A stretch of 64,000 nucleotides of DNA from Candidatus Chlamydia sanziniae (GCF_001653975.1 NZ_CP014639.1:806001-870000), one strand, 5' to 3'; numbered from the stretch's first letter, positions 41,146 to 50,953 are shown. Numbers and translations are program-made. Notes: generated by a model not told the origin, from the sequence alone.

Positions 41146-41938
41146 AGCAGATCATAAAGCAATGTGCTTAGGATTATTTGTTGTTGTCGGTATCTTAGGG
41201 TTGTTAGCAGTGATGATTTTTTTCCCTAAAGCTCATGGGAATAGAAAACAAGAACTTCACGTAGCCTTTATCTATGCTGGAGGTGCTTGCAAGGGCATGA
41301 ATGTCTGTCTTGCAGGTCAGGTGGTAGGTTCTGTAACAGCAATACAGAATATTATGAATGAGGAAAGAAGAAACGCTGAAGGGCAGCTGTATTGCTATAA
41401 GCTGGTTTTAAAAATCGATTCCCTTGTGTCTTTGTATGCAGGGGATACTATCACCATGTACTCTCCTAAAGTTCTTGGTGAATCTGTTATCAATATTTTT
41501 CCTAAAGGTCCTAGTCACGAAAGCTCTAAGATAACTTCTAAAGAGCTTATCTATGGGCATAATATTGACCCGGTGGAAAAACTTATTCAGTGTATAGACA
41601 AAACAGAGAAAGCTATGATTACGCTTCGTGAGGAAGTCAAAAAGATTTCTTTAAAGGTGAGTAGTTTGCTTGATAATGAACTAGAAACTTCTTTGACTCA
41701 TCAGGCTTTACGTGCTGTTGAGGCAATACAATGTAGTGCCGAAAAGATTTCTAATTGTTTAGATGTTCCTCGTATCGAAAAAATGGATAAATTGATTGAC
41801 GAGTGTCAGGAAATTGCGTTTAGCTTACGGAATTATGGCTTGCTCTATCAATATAATGCAAAATGGAAGCGTTTGCAGAAACATCGAGAGCAAAATGATC
41901 TTCTTTATTCTAAAGAACGTTCTCAAGAAAGCAAGTAG
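41138..41938 (+). CDS. MCE/MlaD-type substrate-binding protein
   Basis: 266 residues. One N-terminal membrane anchor (about 11-29, GLFVVVGILGLLAVMIFF) is followed by a single MCE domain (HVAFIYAGGACKGMNVCLAG, then VVGSVTAI, and further beta segments to about 150). A helical C-terminal region completes it. MlaD hexamers form the periplasmic lipid channel. Starts inside the ATPase end. Confidence 0.85.
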   Translation: MSRADHKAMCLGLFVVVGILGLLAVMIFFPKAHGNRKQELHVAFIYAGGACKGMNVCLAGQVVGSVTAIQNIMNEERRNAEGQLYCYKLVLKIDSLVSLYAGDTITMYSPKVLGESVINIFPKGPSHESSKITSKELIYGHNIDPVEKLIQCIDKTEKAMITLREEVKKISLKVSSLLDNELETSLTHQALRAVEAIQCSAEKISNCLDVPRIEKMDKLIDECQEIAFSLRNYGLLYQYNAKWKRLQKHREQNDLLYSKERSQESK

Positions 41939-41999
41939 CTTTTTTATTTTCTTCATGTAAAATGTAGATTTTCTTTAAACAGCATACCAAGGTGATCTT

Positions 42000-44609
42000 A
42001 TGGATAAATTTTCGGATGCTATTAACGAAGCTTTAGAAAAAGCTTTTGAAGTTGCGAAATCTTCACGGCACACGTACGTTATTGAAAACCACCTTCTTCT
42101 TTGCCTTCTTGAAAATACAGAGTCCCTATTTTATTTAATTATTAAGAACATTCATGGCAATGTTGCTTTGTTGAATTCTGCAGTTACCGATGCTCTTTCT
42201 CGCGAACCCACTGTTGTTGAAGGTGAGGTTGTTCCTAAGCCCTCTCCTGGGCTGCAAAGTTTACTTATTGATGCGAAAAAAGCCGCTCAGGAATTAGAAG
42301 ACGAGTATGTGTCAGGAGATCACGTCTTACTTGCTTTTTGGCAAACGAATAAAGAACCATTTGCTTCATGGAGAAAAACAACAAAAGTCTCTCTTGAAGA
42401 TCTTAAAAAACTGATTAGTACAATACGACGAGGCAATCGTATGAATTCTCCTAGTGCAGAAACAGCTCTTAAAGGATTAGAAAGATATTGTAAAAACCTT
42501 ACGATGCTTGCACGGGAGGGAAAATTAGATCCTGTGATTGGTAGGGATGAAGAAATTCGGAGAACTATCCAAGTACTATCTCGCAGAATGAAAAATAATC
42601 CCATGCTTATTGGCGAGCCTGGAGTAGGGAAAACTGCGATTGCTGAAGGGCTTGCCCTTCGAATTGTTCAAGGTGATGTTCCTGAGTCGCTGAAAGGTAA
42701 GCAACTCTATGTTTTGGATATGGGAGCTCTCATTGCTGGAGCTAAATATCGGGGTGAATTTGAAGAACGCTTAAAAAGTGTTTTGAAAGACATAGAAGGT
42801 GGGGAAGGGGAAAACATTCTCTTTATTGACGAGGTACATACTCTTATTGGAGCTGGAGCTACTGAAGGCTCTATGGATGCAGCCAATCTGTTAAAGCCTG
42901 CGCTAGCAAGAGGAACCCTCCATTGTATTGGAGCAACAACACTTAATGAATATCAAAAGTACATTGAGAAAGATGCTGCTTTGGAAAGACGGTTCCAACC
43001 AATTTTTGTTACAGAACCCTCTTTAGAAGACGCTGTTTTTATCCTTCGAGGGTTGCGAGAAAAATATGAGATTTTCCATGGCGTACGTATTACAGAAGGC
43101 GCTCTTAATGCTGCTGTTTTGTTGTCTTATCGTTACATTTCGGATCGTTTTTTGCCAGACAAGGCAATTGATTTAATCGATGAAGCTGCAAGTTTGATTC
43201 GTATGCAAATTGGCAGTTTGCCTTTACCAATTGATGAAAAAGAACGTGAACTCGCGGCTTTAATTATCAAGCAAGAGGCAATAAAACGAGAAAAGGCTGC
43301 TTCTTATCAAGAGGAAGCTGCAGCTATGCAGAAATCTATAGACGCTGTTCAAGAGGAACTCGTTGCTGTACGTTTACGTTGGGATGAAGAGAAAAAATTA
43401 ATCTCAGGATTGAAAGAAAAGAAAAATTCTTTGGAAAATATGAAGTTTGCCGAAGAGGAAGCAGAACGTGTTGCTGATTACAACCGCGTTGCTGAATTGC
43501 GCTATAGCTTGATTCCTGCGTTAGAAGAAGAAATAAAGAAAGACGAAACTGCTTTAATCCAACGAGATCACCGGCTTTTGCAAGAAGAAGTTGATGAGAG
43601 ACTTATTGCTCAAGTTGTTGCTAACTGGACAGGCATTCCTGTACAAAAAATGCTAGAAGGAGAAGCTGCAAAACTTCTTGTTCTTGAGGAGGCATTAGAA
43701 GAACGTGTGGTAGGTCAACCATTTGCTATTTCTGCGGTTAGTGATTCTATCCGCGCAGCTCGGGTAGGTTTGAGTGATCCTCAACGTCCCCTGGGAGTTT
43801 TCTTATTTTTAGGTTCTACAGGAGTTGGAAAAACAGAACTTGCTAAAGCTCTTGCAGATTTTTTATTCAATAAAGAAGAGGCAATGATACGTTTTGATAT
43901 GTCTGAATATATGGAAAAGCATTCTGTATCGAAATTGATAGGTTCACCTCCAGGATATGTCGGTTACGAAGAGGGAGGTAGTCTGTCTGAAGCTTTACGA
44001 AGGCGTCCTTATTCTGTAGTCCTGTTTGATGAAATAGAGAAGGCTGATAAAGAAGTTTTAAATATTCTTTTGCAGATTTTCGATGAGGGACTTCTCACCG
44101 ATAATAAAAAACGTAAAGTGAACTGTAAACATGCCTTATTCATCATGACTTCAAATATTGGCTCTGAAGAACTTGCTGAGTACTGTAATAAAAAAGGTAA
44201 GCAAATTACTAAAGAAGCTGTCCTTTCTGTTGTCTCTCCTATGTTAAAGCGTTACTTAAGCCCAGAGTTTATTAATCGTATTGATGACATACTTCCTTTT
44301 CTCCCTTTGTCAACGGAAGACATTGTAAAAATTGTCGGTATTCAAATGCGAAAAATTTCTCAAAGATTGAAAGAACGCCATGTGAACTTATCTTGGGATG
44401 ACTCAGTAACATTGTTTCTTAGTGAACAAGGATATGATAGTGCTTTTGGAGCAAGACCTTTAAAGCGTTTTATTCAACAAAAGGTAGTCATCATACTTTC
44501 TAAAGCTTTACTCAAAGGGGATATCAAAGCAAATTCTTCTGTGGAGCTTACCATGGTTAAGGATGTTATTGTATTTAAAAAAGCGGAGCAAATTGCACCT
44601 CCTGCTTAG
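42000..44609 (+). CDS. clpB: ClpB disaggregase
   Basis: AAA+ chaperone that pulls proteins out of aggregates with DnaK. N-domain, first AAA with GEPGVGKT at about 205, a coiled middle domain (about 400-525), second AAA with GSTGVGKT at about 605. Length 869. AAGGTGA lies just before ATG 42000. No CIRCE site is seen upstream. Homologue of CT_113; the pepF gene that adjoins it in C. trachomatis is elsewhere here. Confidence 0.97.
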   Translation: MDKFSDAINEALEKAFEVAKSSRHTYVIENHLLLCLLENTESLFYLIIKNIHGNVALLNSAVTDALSREPTVVEGEVVPKPSPGLQSLLIDAKKAAQELEDEYVSGDHVLLAFWQTNKEPFASWRKTTKVSLEDLKKLISTIRRGNRMNSPSAETALKGLERYCKNLTMLAREGKLDPVIGRDEEIRRTIQVLSRRMKNNPMLIGEPGVGKTAIAEGLALRIVQGDVPESLKGKQLYVLDMGALIAGAKYRGEFEERLKSVLKDIEGGEGENILFIDEVHTLIGAGATEGSMDAANLLKPALARGTLHCIGATTLNEYQKYIEKDAALERRFQPIFVTEPSLEDAVFILRGLREKYEIFHGVRITEGALNAAVLLSYRYISDRFLPDKAIDLIDEAASLIRMQIGSLPLPIDEKERELAALIIKQEAIKREKAASYQEEAAAMQKSIDAVQEELVAVRLRWDEEKKLISGLKEKKNSLENMKFAEEEAERVADYNRVAELRYSLIPALEEEIKKDETALIQRDHRLLQEEVDERLIAQVVANWTGIPVQKMLEGEAAKLLVLEEALEERVVGQPFAISAVSDSIRAARVGLSDPQRPLGVFLFLGSTGVGKTELAKALADFLFNKEEAMIRFDMSEYMEKHSVSKLIGSPPGYVGYEEGGSLSEALRRRPYSVVLFDEIEKADKEVLNILLQIFDEGLLTDNKKRKVNCKHALFIMTSNIGSEELAEYCNKKGKQITKEAVLSVVSPMLKRYLSPEFINRIDDILPFLPLSTEDIVKIVGIQMRKISQRLKERHVNLSWDDSVTLFLSEQGYDSAFGARPLKRFIQQKVVIILSKALLKGDIKANSSVELTMVKDVIVFKKAEQIAPPA

Positions 44610-44788
44610 AGTTAAAAAATATCCTCTCTAAAAACTTAGGAAGATTTCCGAAGCTTACCGAGGTAGTCCTTACGCTAGACATTTAGCTAATTATTGCTTA
44701 AAGTAGATAGGTTCATGTAAGTCATGTACTTTTACTGAATTGCTTTTTGTTTTTTTCTAGAACGTTTGTTTAAAGTTTAGAAAAGTCT

Positions 44789-46309
44789 ATGTTTAGGTGG
44801 TTTCTTTTATATCTTTTGCTTTTTGGACCGAGTGTATGGGGTGCTTTATTCAAAAAACATCCCATAGAAGAAGAATGTCAGAGTTGCTCTCAACATGCTA
44901 AAGAATATGAAAAGTTCTGGAACTTGGATCCCTATAGGTTAGACGCTCTTTGTGCTTACCATGCAATTTATCATGACGAACAAAGTTCTCGTAGAATTCG
45001 TCAACTCTTTCCCCAATTAGAGAATAGCGAGGTCTTTGTATTTGTTTGTACTATTTTGGGTGCTGGGAAAACAGATTACAGATTTTCCGTAGAGGAAATT
45101 GCTTTAATGCGGAAGCTCTCCTGCCCAGGACTTTCTTTAGGTTTTCTAGATGAGCTTGTAGAAGTAGACCCTAATAAAGATTTGGCACGCGCTTTAATAC
45201 TGGCAGAGTTTCCGGGTAATCTTGGAAAAAAAAAGGCTGCTTATTATAGTGGTTATCTTGATGTTCTTGCCCTACGTATTCATGCTGAGCGTCAGCGTTA
45301 TTTTGATCAATGTCCGTGTGCTTTGGGAACACCGGTTTTTCATAAAGCAACTTTAGAGGCCATCAACACGATTCTTTTCTATGAAGAGGGTATTCGGTAT
45401 CCTTCAAAAAAAGAAATGTTTTCAGATGAATATTCCTTCCTTTCTTCGGTTACGGATAGGAAATTTGGTGTTTGCTTGGGTATCTCATCATTATATTTCG
45501 CGCTCTCGCAACGTTTGGACTTACCGTTGGAAGCTGTTACGCCCCCCGGACATATTTATCTTCGTTATCAAGGCGGTGAAGTGAATATTGAAACAACTGC
45601 AGGAGGACGTCATCTTGCTACGAAAGACTATTGCAATTGCTTGGATATAGAAAAACTACAAGTCCGTACTCCTACTGAAATGATAGGTTTGACGTTTATG
45701 AATCAGGGGTCTTTTGCTTTGCAAAAGGAAAAGTATGTGGAAGCTGAAATTGCTTATGAAAAAGCTCAACAATATCTTAAAGATGAGGAACTGAAAGAAC
45801 TTCTTGGCATTGTAAAAATTCTTAGTGGAAAAAAAAAAGAAGGGAAAGCTCTTTTAGAACAAAGTTGTCGTGCGAAAGAACCAGGTTCAGTGGCTAATGA
45901 TTACCTTACGAGTAAGATAAATACACAGACATTAGCCCTACTTTTTCATTATCCTGGATCTACTTACCAAGAGGTTGCCCATTATGAGACAGAGCTCAAA
46001 CAAGCTATGAAACGTTCTCCAGAATGCTCTGAAGGTCTGCGACGTCTTGTTTCAATAGCCTTTCACTTAGGAAAAATTGCTGAAGGGGTCGCTCTATTAG
46101 AGCGTTGTGCTGACCTATCTCCAAATGATCTTTCTCTTCATCTCAAACTTTGCAAGATTTTGTGTGATAGATATGACTATGCAAAGGCGTTAAAATATTT
46201 TCTTGTTATTGAAGCCCTAGTAACAAAGCAAGGTCTTTCTAAAGAAGAACTGCATTCTTTTACTCTTTTTCATGAAATCCAAAAAGTTGTATCAACAATA
46301 GCTCCGTGA
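44789..46309 (+). CDS. Exported transglutaminase-like/TPR protein, CT_114-like
   Basis: 506 residues with an N-terminal signal peptide (MFRWFLLYLLLFGPSVWG). The central block FGVCLGISSLYFALSQRLDL (about 229-248) with LEAVTPPGHIYLRY resembles the SirB1/transglutaminase-core2 fold, with Cys and His in catalytic-type positions. Repeats after about 305 (EKYVEAEIAYEKAQQYL and later helices) look like TPRs. It follows clpB as CT_114 does in C. trachomatis. Enzyme activity is unproven; periplasmic location inferred. Confidence 0.72.
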   Translation: MFRWFLLYLLLFGPSVWGALFKKHPIEEECQSCSQHAKEYEKFWNLDPYRLDALCAYHAIYHDEQSSRRIRQLFPQLENSEVFVFVCTILGAGKTDYRFSVEEIALMRKLSCPGLSLGFLDELVEVDPNKDLARALILAEFPGNLGKKKAAYYSGYLDVLALRIHAERQRYFDQCPCALGTPVFHKATLEAINTILFYEEGIRYPSKKEMFSDEYSFLSSVTDRKFGVCLGISSLYFALSQRLDLPLEAVTPPGHIYLRYQGGEVNIETTAGGRHLATKDYCNCLDIEKLQVRTPTEMIGLTFMNQGSFALQKEKYVEAEIAYEKAQQYLKDEELKELLGIVKILSGKKKEGKALLEQSCRAKEPGSVANDYLTSKINTQTLALLFHYPGSTYQEVAHYETELKQAMKRSPECSEGLRRLVSIAFHLGKIAEGVALLERCADLSPNDLSLHLKLCKILCDRYDYAKALKYFLVIEALVTKQGLSKEELHSFTLFHEIQKVVSTIAP

Positions 46310-46375
46310 TTATTTAATGTGAATTAATTGTATTTTTGATTATATTTTTTTTAAAAATGGTATTTATAAGCTTTT

Positions 46376-46768
46376 ATGAGTTTAGGTGTATTAGTATCCA
46401 ATTCACATTCACAAAGTGCCTCTATGCGTAGGCATGCAGCAGAAAAACTGTATACTATAGAAATGCAGTTGAAAGAAAAGTCTCACCCATCTTGGATGGT
46501 AGCGCGCTCCAGGCTAGGGCTTGAAACCTTAGCTGTAGTTGTTGCTCTTCTTTTTATTGTTATGGCGGTATTATTGTGGTCAGGAGTTGTAGGTGTAGCC
46601 TCTGTTTGGGTAGTTTCTTGTTTTATTATGGTAGCTGTTGTTTTATTGACTTTTGCTTTAGTCTCCGCCCTGTTATATCGTTTCGAATTTTCTCGAGAAT
46701 GTGCTTGGCGTTCTACTCTTTTAGAATGGCAATATTTAGCTGCTGATTATCGTCGTCTAGTTTTATAA
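46376..46768 (+). CDS. Putative inclusion-membrane (Inc) type protein
   Basis: 130 residues. After a polar, Ser-rich N-terminus, two long hydrophobic stretches at about 50-72 and 76-101 with a very short turn form the bilobed profile of chlamydial Inc proteins. The C-terminus is charged and short. No clear ribosome site before ATG 46376. In C. pneumoniae the genes after CT_114 (Cpn0146, Cpn0147) have been studied as inclusion-membrane proteins. Inc assignment here is from profile and place, not sequence identity. Confidence 0.65.
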   Translation: MSLGVLVSNSHSQSASMRRHAAEKLYTIEMQLKEKSHPSWMVARSRLGLETLAVVVALLFIVMAVLLWSGVVGVASVWVVSCFIMVAVVLLTFALVSALLYRFEFSRECAWRSTLLEWQYLAADYRRLVL

Positions 46769-46977
46769 AATGAACGGATCGAATAGTATTTGAAACTTTA
46801 TAATGTACTGACTTTCTCAGCATAAATTTTTTAAAAAAATTTGGTTAATTTGGTGTCGCCTAGCGTAATTAATATTCAACTGGGGTTCCATTATGCTAGG
46901 TAAAATTCCTATTCCAATGCTTTAATTTTTGAGGCACTTTTTAAACTTCTGGTGAACCTTTTTACATCCAGCATATA

Positions 46978-47305
46978 TCAAAATTTTGGCTGCTGTCTTT
47001 TTTCTGTAACTCTAGCAAATCCAGAAACTATTGAGGCAAGCGACCCAGTAAATGATGAGGGCAACGTCATAAATAAATCTCCTGCTTTTTTCCCACCGGC
47101 ATTCACCGGGAACAAAATTAGTTTTTAACTACAAAAGAAATTCAGGAGCACGACCAGCATAATGCTTTTCCGCCATATTTCCTGTAATTTTCTTTATAGA
47201 ATAACGCGCAATATAAATGGCACTCTGTCTAGTCATACTGTCTAGCTGTCTAGAGTAGAAAATCCAAAAGGCCATAACTTCATGAGAGTCTCTGACATAT
47301 AAAGC
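46978..47305 (-). pseudogene. Possible gene remnant with an intact small ORF
   Basis: Minus strand: a 58-codon open frame (47305 to TAG at 47131-47129; includes GNMAEKHYAGRAPEFLL) is followed by AGGAG (47083-47079) eight bases before ATG 47070. From there a 30-codon ORF (MTLPSSFTGSLASIVSG, ending KF) stops at 46978. The good ribosome site and abrupt stop suggest the start of a longer gene now lost. Family not recognised. Confidence 0.3.
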
Positions 47306-47339
47306 TTATTTTCTTTTTTACAAGAAATGAGCTTTATAT
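47297..47339. other. Inverted repeat in the Inc gap
   Basis: ATATAAAGCT (47297-47306) pairs perfectly with AGCTTTATAT (47330-47339); a G-T pair and a few A-T pairs extend the stem inward. T-rich loop, no T-run after either arm. Could be an old terminator or a transcript structure of the lost gene. Confidence 0.5.
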
Positions 47340-47378
47340 CTTCAGAATCAAACTTGAAAAGAATTGCATGAAAATGAG

Positions 47379-47404
47379 GAGATTGTAACTTAGCACACTA
47401 CTCT
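47379..47404 (+). repeat. Dispersed repeat, copy 2
   Basis: 26-base match to 30110-30135 with two mismatches. A shorter likeness (ACACTACTCTT) occurs upstream of leuS near 60226. Confidence 0.6.
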
Positions 47405-47563
47405 TCACAACTAAAATAACGAAGAGACTTTAGTGTGCATTATGCGTGGGGGTAAATGGATAAAAAGCAGAGCAGTATTTGTTACCTACGGATTGATTTT
47501 GTAGAGATCTTGCTGTCTACTATGTATTATGCTTTACATCATACAATCAAGGAGTTTTATTCT

Positions 47564-47911
47564 ATGACATGGGTAGAGTTTTGTAAAGATGTAAGCGGAC
47601 GCTTGGGGTTGAATGGATTTTTTGTTGTCAATGTGCCACCTTTTGAAAAAAGTTGGGTAGATGGTTGTCGTCTTATTATTACTATTATAGTATTGTGTCT
47701 TGGTTTAGCAGCTCTGGTCTGCGGAATTGCTGTGGGTTCTTGGGGTGTTCTTAATGTAGAGATTCTTGCTGGGGCTTTTTCTTTTGTCTTGGGTATTTTG
47801 ATGATTTTTCTTGCTGTATTTTGGATAATAAAACTTTTGCCTTCACACTGGAAGCAAGTCGCAACATCACTACTTCGTGAAAAAGAAAATCAAGTTCCCT
47901 CAAATACTTGA
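47564..47911 (+). CDS. Putative Inc-type bilobed membrane protein
   Basis: ATG 47564 with AAGGAG nine bases upstream gives 115 residues (MTWVEFCKDVSGRLGLNGFF); the frame also runs up to ATG 47456. Two hydrophobic lobes at about 36-58 and 66-92 follow. The second lobe (AGAFSFVLGILMIF...IIKLLP) resembles that of the next gene (AGFFSIVFGLALF...GLLP), which suggests a tandem duplication. Charged C-terminus about 23 residues. Function unknown; Inc class by profile and place. Confidence 0.62.
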   Translation: MTWVEFCKDVSGRLGLNGFFVVNVPPFEKSWVDGCRLIITIIVLCLGLAALVCGIAVGSWGVLNVEILAGAFSFVLGILMIFLAVFWIIKLLPSHWKQVATSLLREKENQVPSNT

Positions 47912-48149
47912 CACATCTACGAGTGTTTTCGTAGCTTAACTGACATTTTTGTGTCTATTGTATGTCTATTAAGTAAGAAAGCCTGGGTTTTCTTCTTTTT
48001 CCTTATGGATAAGTTTTTTTTGTTTAGCATTCATATGCACAAGTATGTTATGGATGCGGCTGCTTTGTTTCATAAGGATGAGAACTTATAAATATAAAAT
48101 ATATTTTTAAATTGAGATAGATAGTTTTTCTTATGTTTTAAATACGATG

Positions 48150-48155
48150 TATAAT
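48150..48155 (+). promoter_or_regulatory. Candidate -10 box before the third Inc-like gene
   Basis: TATAAT, 42 bases before ATG 48198. The -35 at 17 bases is TTTCTT, a poor match, so only the -10 is convincing. Confidence 0.35.
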
Positions 48156-48197
48156 AGGCTTTTGTATTGTTTTTAATACAAGTTATCTGGAGATCGG

Positions 48198-48911
48198 ATG
48201 TCTTGCTTTCAATTTGCTAAAACTGTGCTTTTTGGCTTAGGAAGCTTTAACTGTTCTGCAGAGGCTATTCCCTCTTTCCGGACTGAACATAAAGCTGAGG
48301 ACATAGCTCGAGTTGTTTTCGCTTTTTTTTTATATATAGTGGCTAAGACAGTCTTGGTAGTAGGAATTTTGGCTACAGCTTTTAGTAGCTCTATAGGTAT
48401 TGCTGCCGGCTTTTTTTCAATTGTCTTTGGATTGGCATTGTTTGTGTGGGCAGTCGTACTGGTATGTGGATTTCTTGGTCTTTTGCCAAAAGACAAAAAT
48501 TTGGATAGTGCTATAGTGAAAGGTTCTCTTATGAAAAACAAATTTCAGAAAAGTTCTAAATTAGATTTTTTTCAGAGTGATTCGCAGGAGGTTCTGAAAA
48601 GTCAAGAAGAAAAGGCTGATGTAGAGTCTGATACTTCTTCAGTTCTTCCAATTCCAGTTGCTTCGGCAAGTTCTTTTTTTCTTAGTTCTAAGACTGACTT
48701 GGATCTTGTTATTCAAGAGACTACTGCAGATAGTGCATTGGACGAGTATTTATTAGAAGTAGAAGATAGTAGTGATGAAGAGATGAAAGTAAAGCTACTA
48801 GAGTTAGAAAAGCTGGGGAATGAGTACACGAGTTACTTTAATGGCGATTGTAAAACAGAGGACAGCGCAGGCAGTGATGCTATAGAACTTAAGGAGGGAC
48901 ATTTTTCCTAG
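48198..48911 (+). CDS. Putative Inc-type protein with acidic cytosolic tail
   Basis: 237 residues; GGAG six bases before the ATG. Hydrophobic lobes at about 38-60 and 65-95 form the bilobed Inc signature. The remaining 140 residues are polar, Ser/Glu/Asp-rich (for example EVEDSSDEEMKVKLLELEKL) and would face the host cytosol if the protein is in the inclusion membrane. The first 100 residues look like the 47564 gene product. Just upstream of pkn1. Inclusion location inferred. Confidence 0.68.
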   Translation: MSCFQFAKTVLFGLGSFNCSAEAIPSFRTEHKAEDIARVVFAFFLYIVAKTVLVVGILATAFSSSIGIAAGFFSIVFGLALFVWAVVLVCGFLGLLPKDKNLDSAIVKGSLMKNKFQKSSKLDFFQSDSQEVLKSQEEKADVESDTSSVLPIPVASASSFFLSSKTDLDLVIQETTADSALDEYLLEVEDSSDEEMKVKLLELEKLGNEYTSYFNGDCKTEDSAGSDAIELKEGHFS

Positions 48912-49090
48912 AGCATAGCATTTATCTTTTTTTATTTTCACATTATGTTGAGGAACATTTTGTTAGAAAACATCAGAGTTTATCTAGTGTTTTTTTTGCT
49001 TGTTGCAATCTTCGTTTCACCTCACTATAGTTACCTCATGTGAATGTAAGGCGAAAAGTCTCAATGTGGCAAGGCAAGGGAGTTTGCCCT

Positions 49091-50953
49091 ATGGAAAATG
49101 AGAAAGAATCGGAAGTAGAGCTATTAGGTGACTATAAGATTCTTTATTGTCTCGGACAGACTTCATGGAGCCAAGATTTTCTTGCTGAACACCGTTTTAT
49201 AAAAAAACGCTACGGCATCAAGCTTCTTCTTCCAGAATTAGCTATTTCAGAAGCTTTTATGAAAGCTTTTCATGATGTTGTTATTAAATTAGCGCGACTT
49301 AAACATCGTGGCGTTGCAGTTATTGAAAATGTTTCTCAGATTTCCAAGCAATGTTTTCTAGTGATGCAAGAGCATAGCGTGGCTGCGATTCCCTTAACGC
49401 AGTACCTTGCTAGCCTTTCTCAGCCTCTTACAGAACTAGAAATAGTAGCTTTGGTTCATCAACTTGCTGAACTTTTAGATTATGTTCATAATGCAGGTGT
49501 ATTTCAAGGGGCTTGGGATCTTAATACGGTGCATATTCAAATTTTGGATAATGTTCCAGAAGTTCTACTTCCTGAATTGGGGTTTTCGTCATTGGTTCAG
49601 GAACGTGCCTTGCAGGAACTTTTGATAGGTGAAAGTGAACAGAAACAAGTTAAACTTAGGGAAAGAATTCTTTTTCAAGTTTTGGAACAGCCCTCTGAAG
49701 AAAGGACTCAAGATGTTTATGCTTTTGGCATGATTGTCTATTATCTTCTTTTTGGCTTTCTTCCCCAAGGGGTTTTCCCTATGCCTTCTATAGCCTTTCC
49801 TAGTTATGTTTATGATTGGGATAGACTTTTATGCTCTTGTTTGAGTTATTCTTTAGAGGAACGGGCTCGTGTGCTTTCTCCCCTAATTAGAAAGAAACTT
49901 CGAGGTGACCAGTTTCTTAGTGTCATTTCTACATGTACGCAAGGCTCTTTGCGAGAAGTTGTCGAAGATGTTTGTCCGGTAGTTTCGCATCCTGACGTTA
50001 TGCGTGGAGAAGGTGCATACCAAGTAATTCAGCAAGAGGAAGCTACGGAGCATTTAGAGTTTGTGCTTGTTGAGGCGTGTTCTATAGACGAGGCTATGGA
50101 TACTTCTGTAAGTGCTAAACTAGAATGTGAAAAGGAAGAGGACTATTCCCATGCTCTTCAGTCTCTACTTGTTCGTGAGCCTGTAGTGAGTCGTTATATA
50201 GAACTAGAAAAAGAAAAACCCAAGCCCTTACCTTTGTTCACAGAGATGGTTCTTATCGAAGGGGGGGAATTTTCTCGCGGAAGTTCTGAAGGTCAACGTG
50301 ATGAACTTCCTGTTCATAAAATAATTTTAAATAGTTTTTTCTTAGATATCTATCCTGTGACTAACGAACAATTTATTCGGTACCTTAATTGTTGCGATGG
50401 TGAACAAGATAGATATTATAATGAATTGATTCGTCTTAAAGATTCGCGTATTCAGCGTCGTTCAGGGAAACTTGTTATAGAGCCTGGGTATGCTAAACAT
50501 CCTGTTGTTGGTGTCACTTGGTATGGTGCTACAGGCTATGCAGATTGGGTTGAAAAGCGTCTCCCTACAGAAGCAGAGTGGGAGATTGCTGCTTGCGGAG
50601 GTGCTGCGCAGCTGCGTTATCCTTGTGGTAAGGAAGTAGAAAAAAGCCAAGCCAACTTTTTCACATCGGATACAACGGCAGTGATGAGTTATCCCTGTAA
50701 TTCTTATGGGCTTTATGATATGGCGGGAAATGTTTATGAGTGGTGTCAGGATTGGTATGGCTATGATTTCTATGAGATTTCTGCTCAGGAACCAGAATCC
50801 CCTCAAGGTCCGGCTCAAGGGGTGTATCGTGTATTGCGTGGTGGATGTTGGAAAAGCTTAAAAGATGATTTACGTTGTGCTCATCGTCATCGCAATAATC
50901 CTGGTGCGGTAAATAGTACTTATGGTTTTCGTTGTGCTAGAAACGTCGGGTAA
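49091..50953 (+). CDS. pkn1: Pkn1: Ser/Thr kinase-like protein with C-terminal FGE-sulfatase domain
   Basis: ATG 49091 with GGGAG eight bases upstream gives 620 residues (GTG 49040 is an upstream alternative). Residues about 14-270 are kinase-like: Lys44 in YGIKLLLPE fits the ATP lysine, but the catalytic HRD loop reads QGAWDLNTV (139-147) and the DFG region ELG. From about 383 on is a formylglycine-generating-enzyme-type domain (EMVLIEGGEFSRGS...DMAGNVYEWC...VLRGGCW...YGFRCARN). Homologue of CT_145. Reported chlamydial Pkn1 activity means a true pseudokinase status is not settled. Confidence 0.92.
   Translation: MENEKESEVELLGDYKILYCLGQTSWSQDFLAEHRFIKKRYGIKLLLPELAISEAFMKAFHDVVIKLARLKHRGVAVIENVSQISKQCFLVMQEHSVAAIPLTQYLASLSQPLTELEIVALVHQLAELLDYVHNAGVFQGAWDLNTVHIQILDNVPEVLLPELGFSSLVQERALQELLIGESEQKQVKLRERILFQVLEQPSEERTQDVYAFGMIVYYLLFGFLPQGVFPMPSIAFPSYVYDWDRLLCSCLSYSLEERARVLSPLIRKKLRGDQFLSVISTCTQGSLREVVEDVCPVVSHPDVMRGEGAYQVIQQEEATEHLEFVLVEACSIDEAMDTSVSAKLECEKEEDYSHALQSLLVREPVVSRYIELEKEKPKPLPLFTEMVLIEGGEFSRGSSEGQRDELPVHKIILNSFFLDIYPVTNEQFIRYLNCCDGEQDRYYNELIRLKDSRIQRRSGKLVIEPGYAKHPVVGVTWYGATGYADWVEKRLPTEAEWEIAACGGAAQLRYPCGKEVEKSQANFFTSDTTAVMSYPCNSYGLYDMAGNVYEWCQDWYGYDFYEISAQEPESPQGPAQGVYRVLRGGCWKSLKDDLRCAHRHRNNPGAVNSTYGFRCARNVG

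Larger units (their letters stand above)
46769..47563. other. Gene-poor gap in the Inc region
   Basis: About 800 bases with no intact gene of clear merit. It holds minus-strand gene debris (46978-47305), an inverted repeat (47297-47339), the second copy of the 26-base repeat (47379-47404) and the leader of the next gene. A further in-frame ATG at 47456 belongs to that gene's upstream extension. Confidence 0.5.

Noticed and set aside
48209..48541. 110-codon minus-strand ORF in the third Inc-like gene
   Set aside because: Antisense shadow of a gene with a good ribosome site and clear protein profile.
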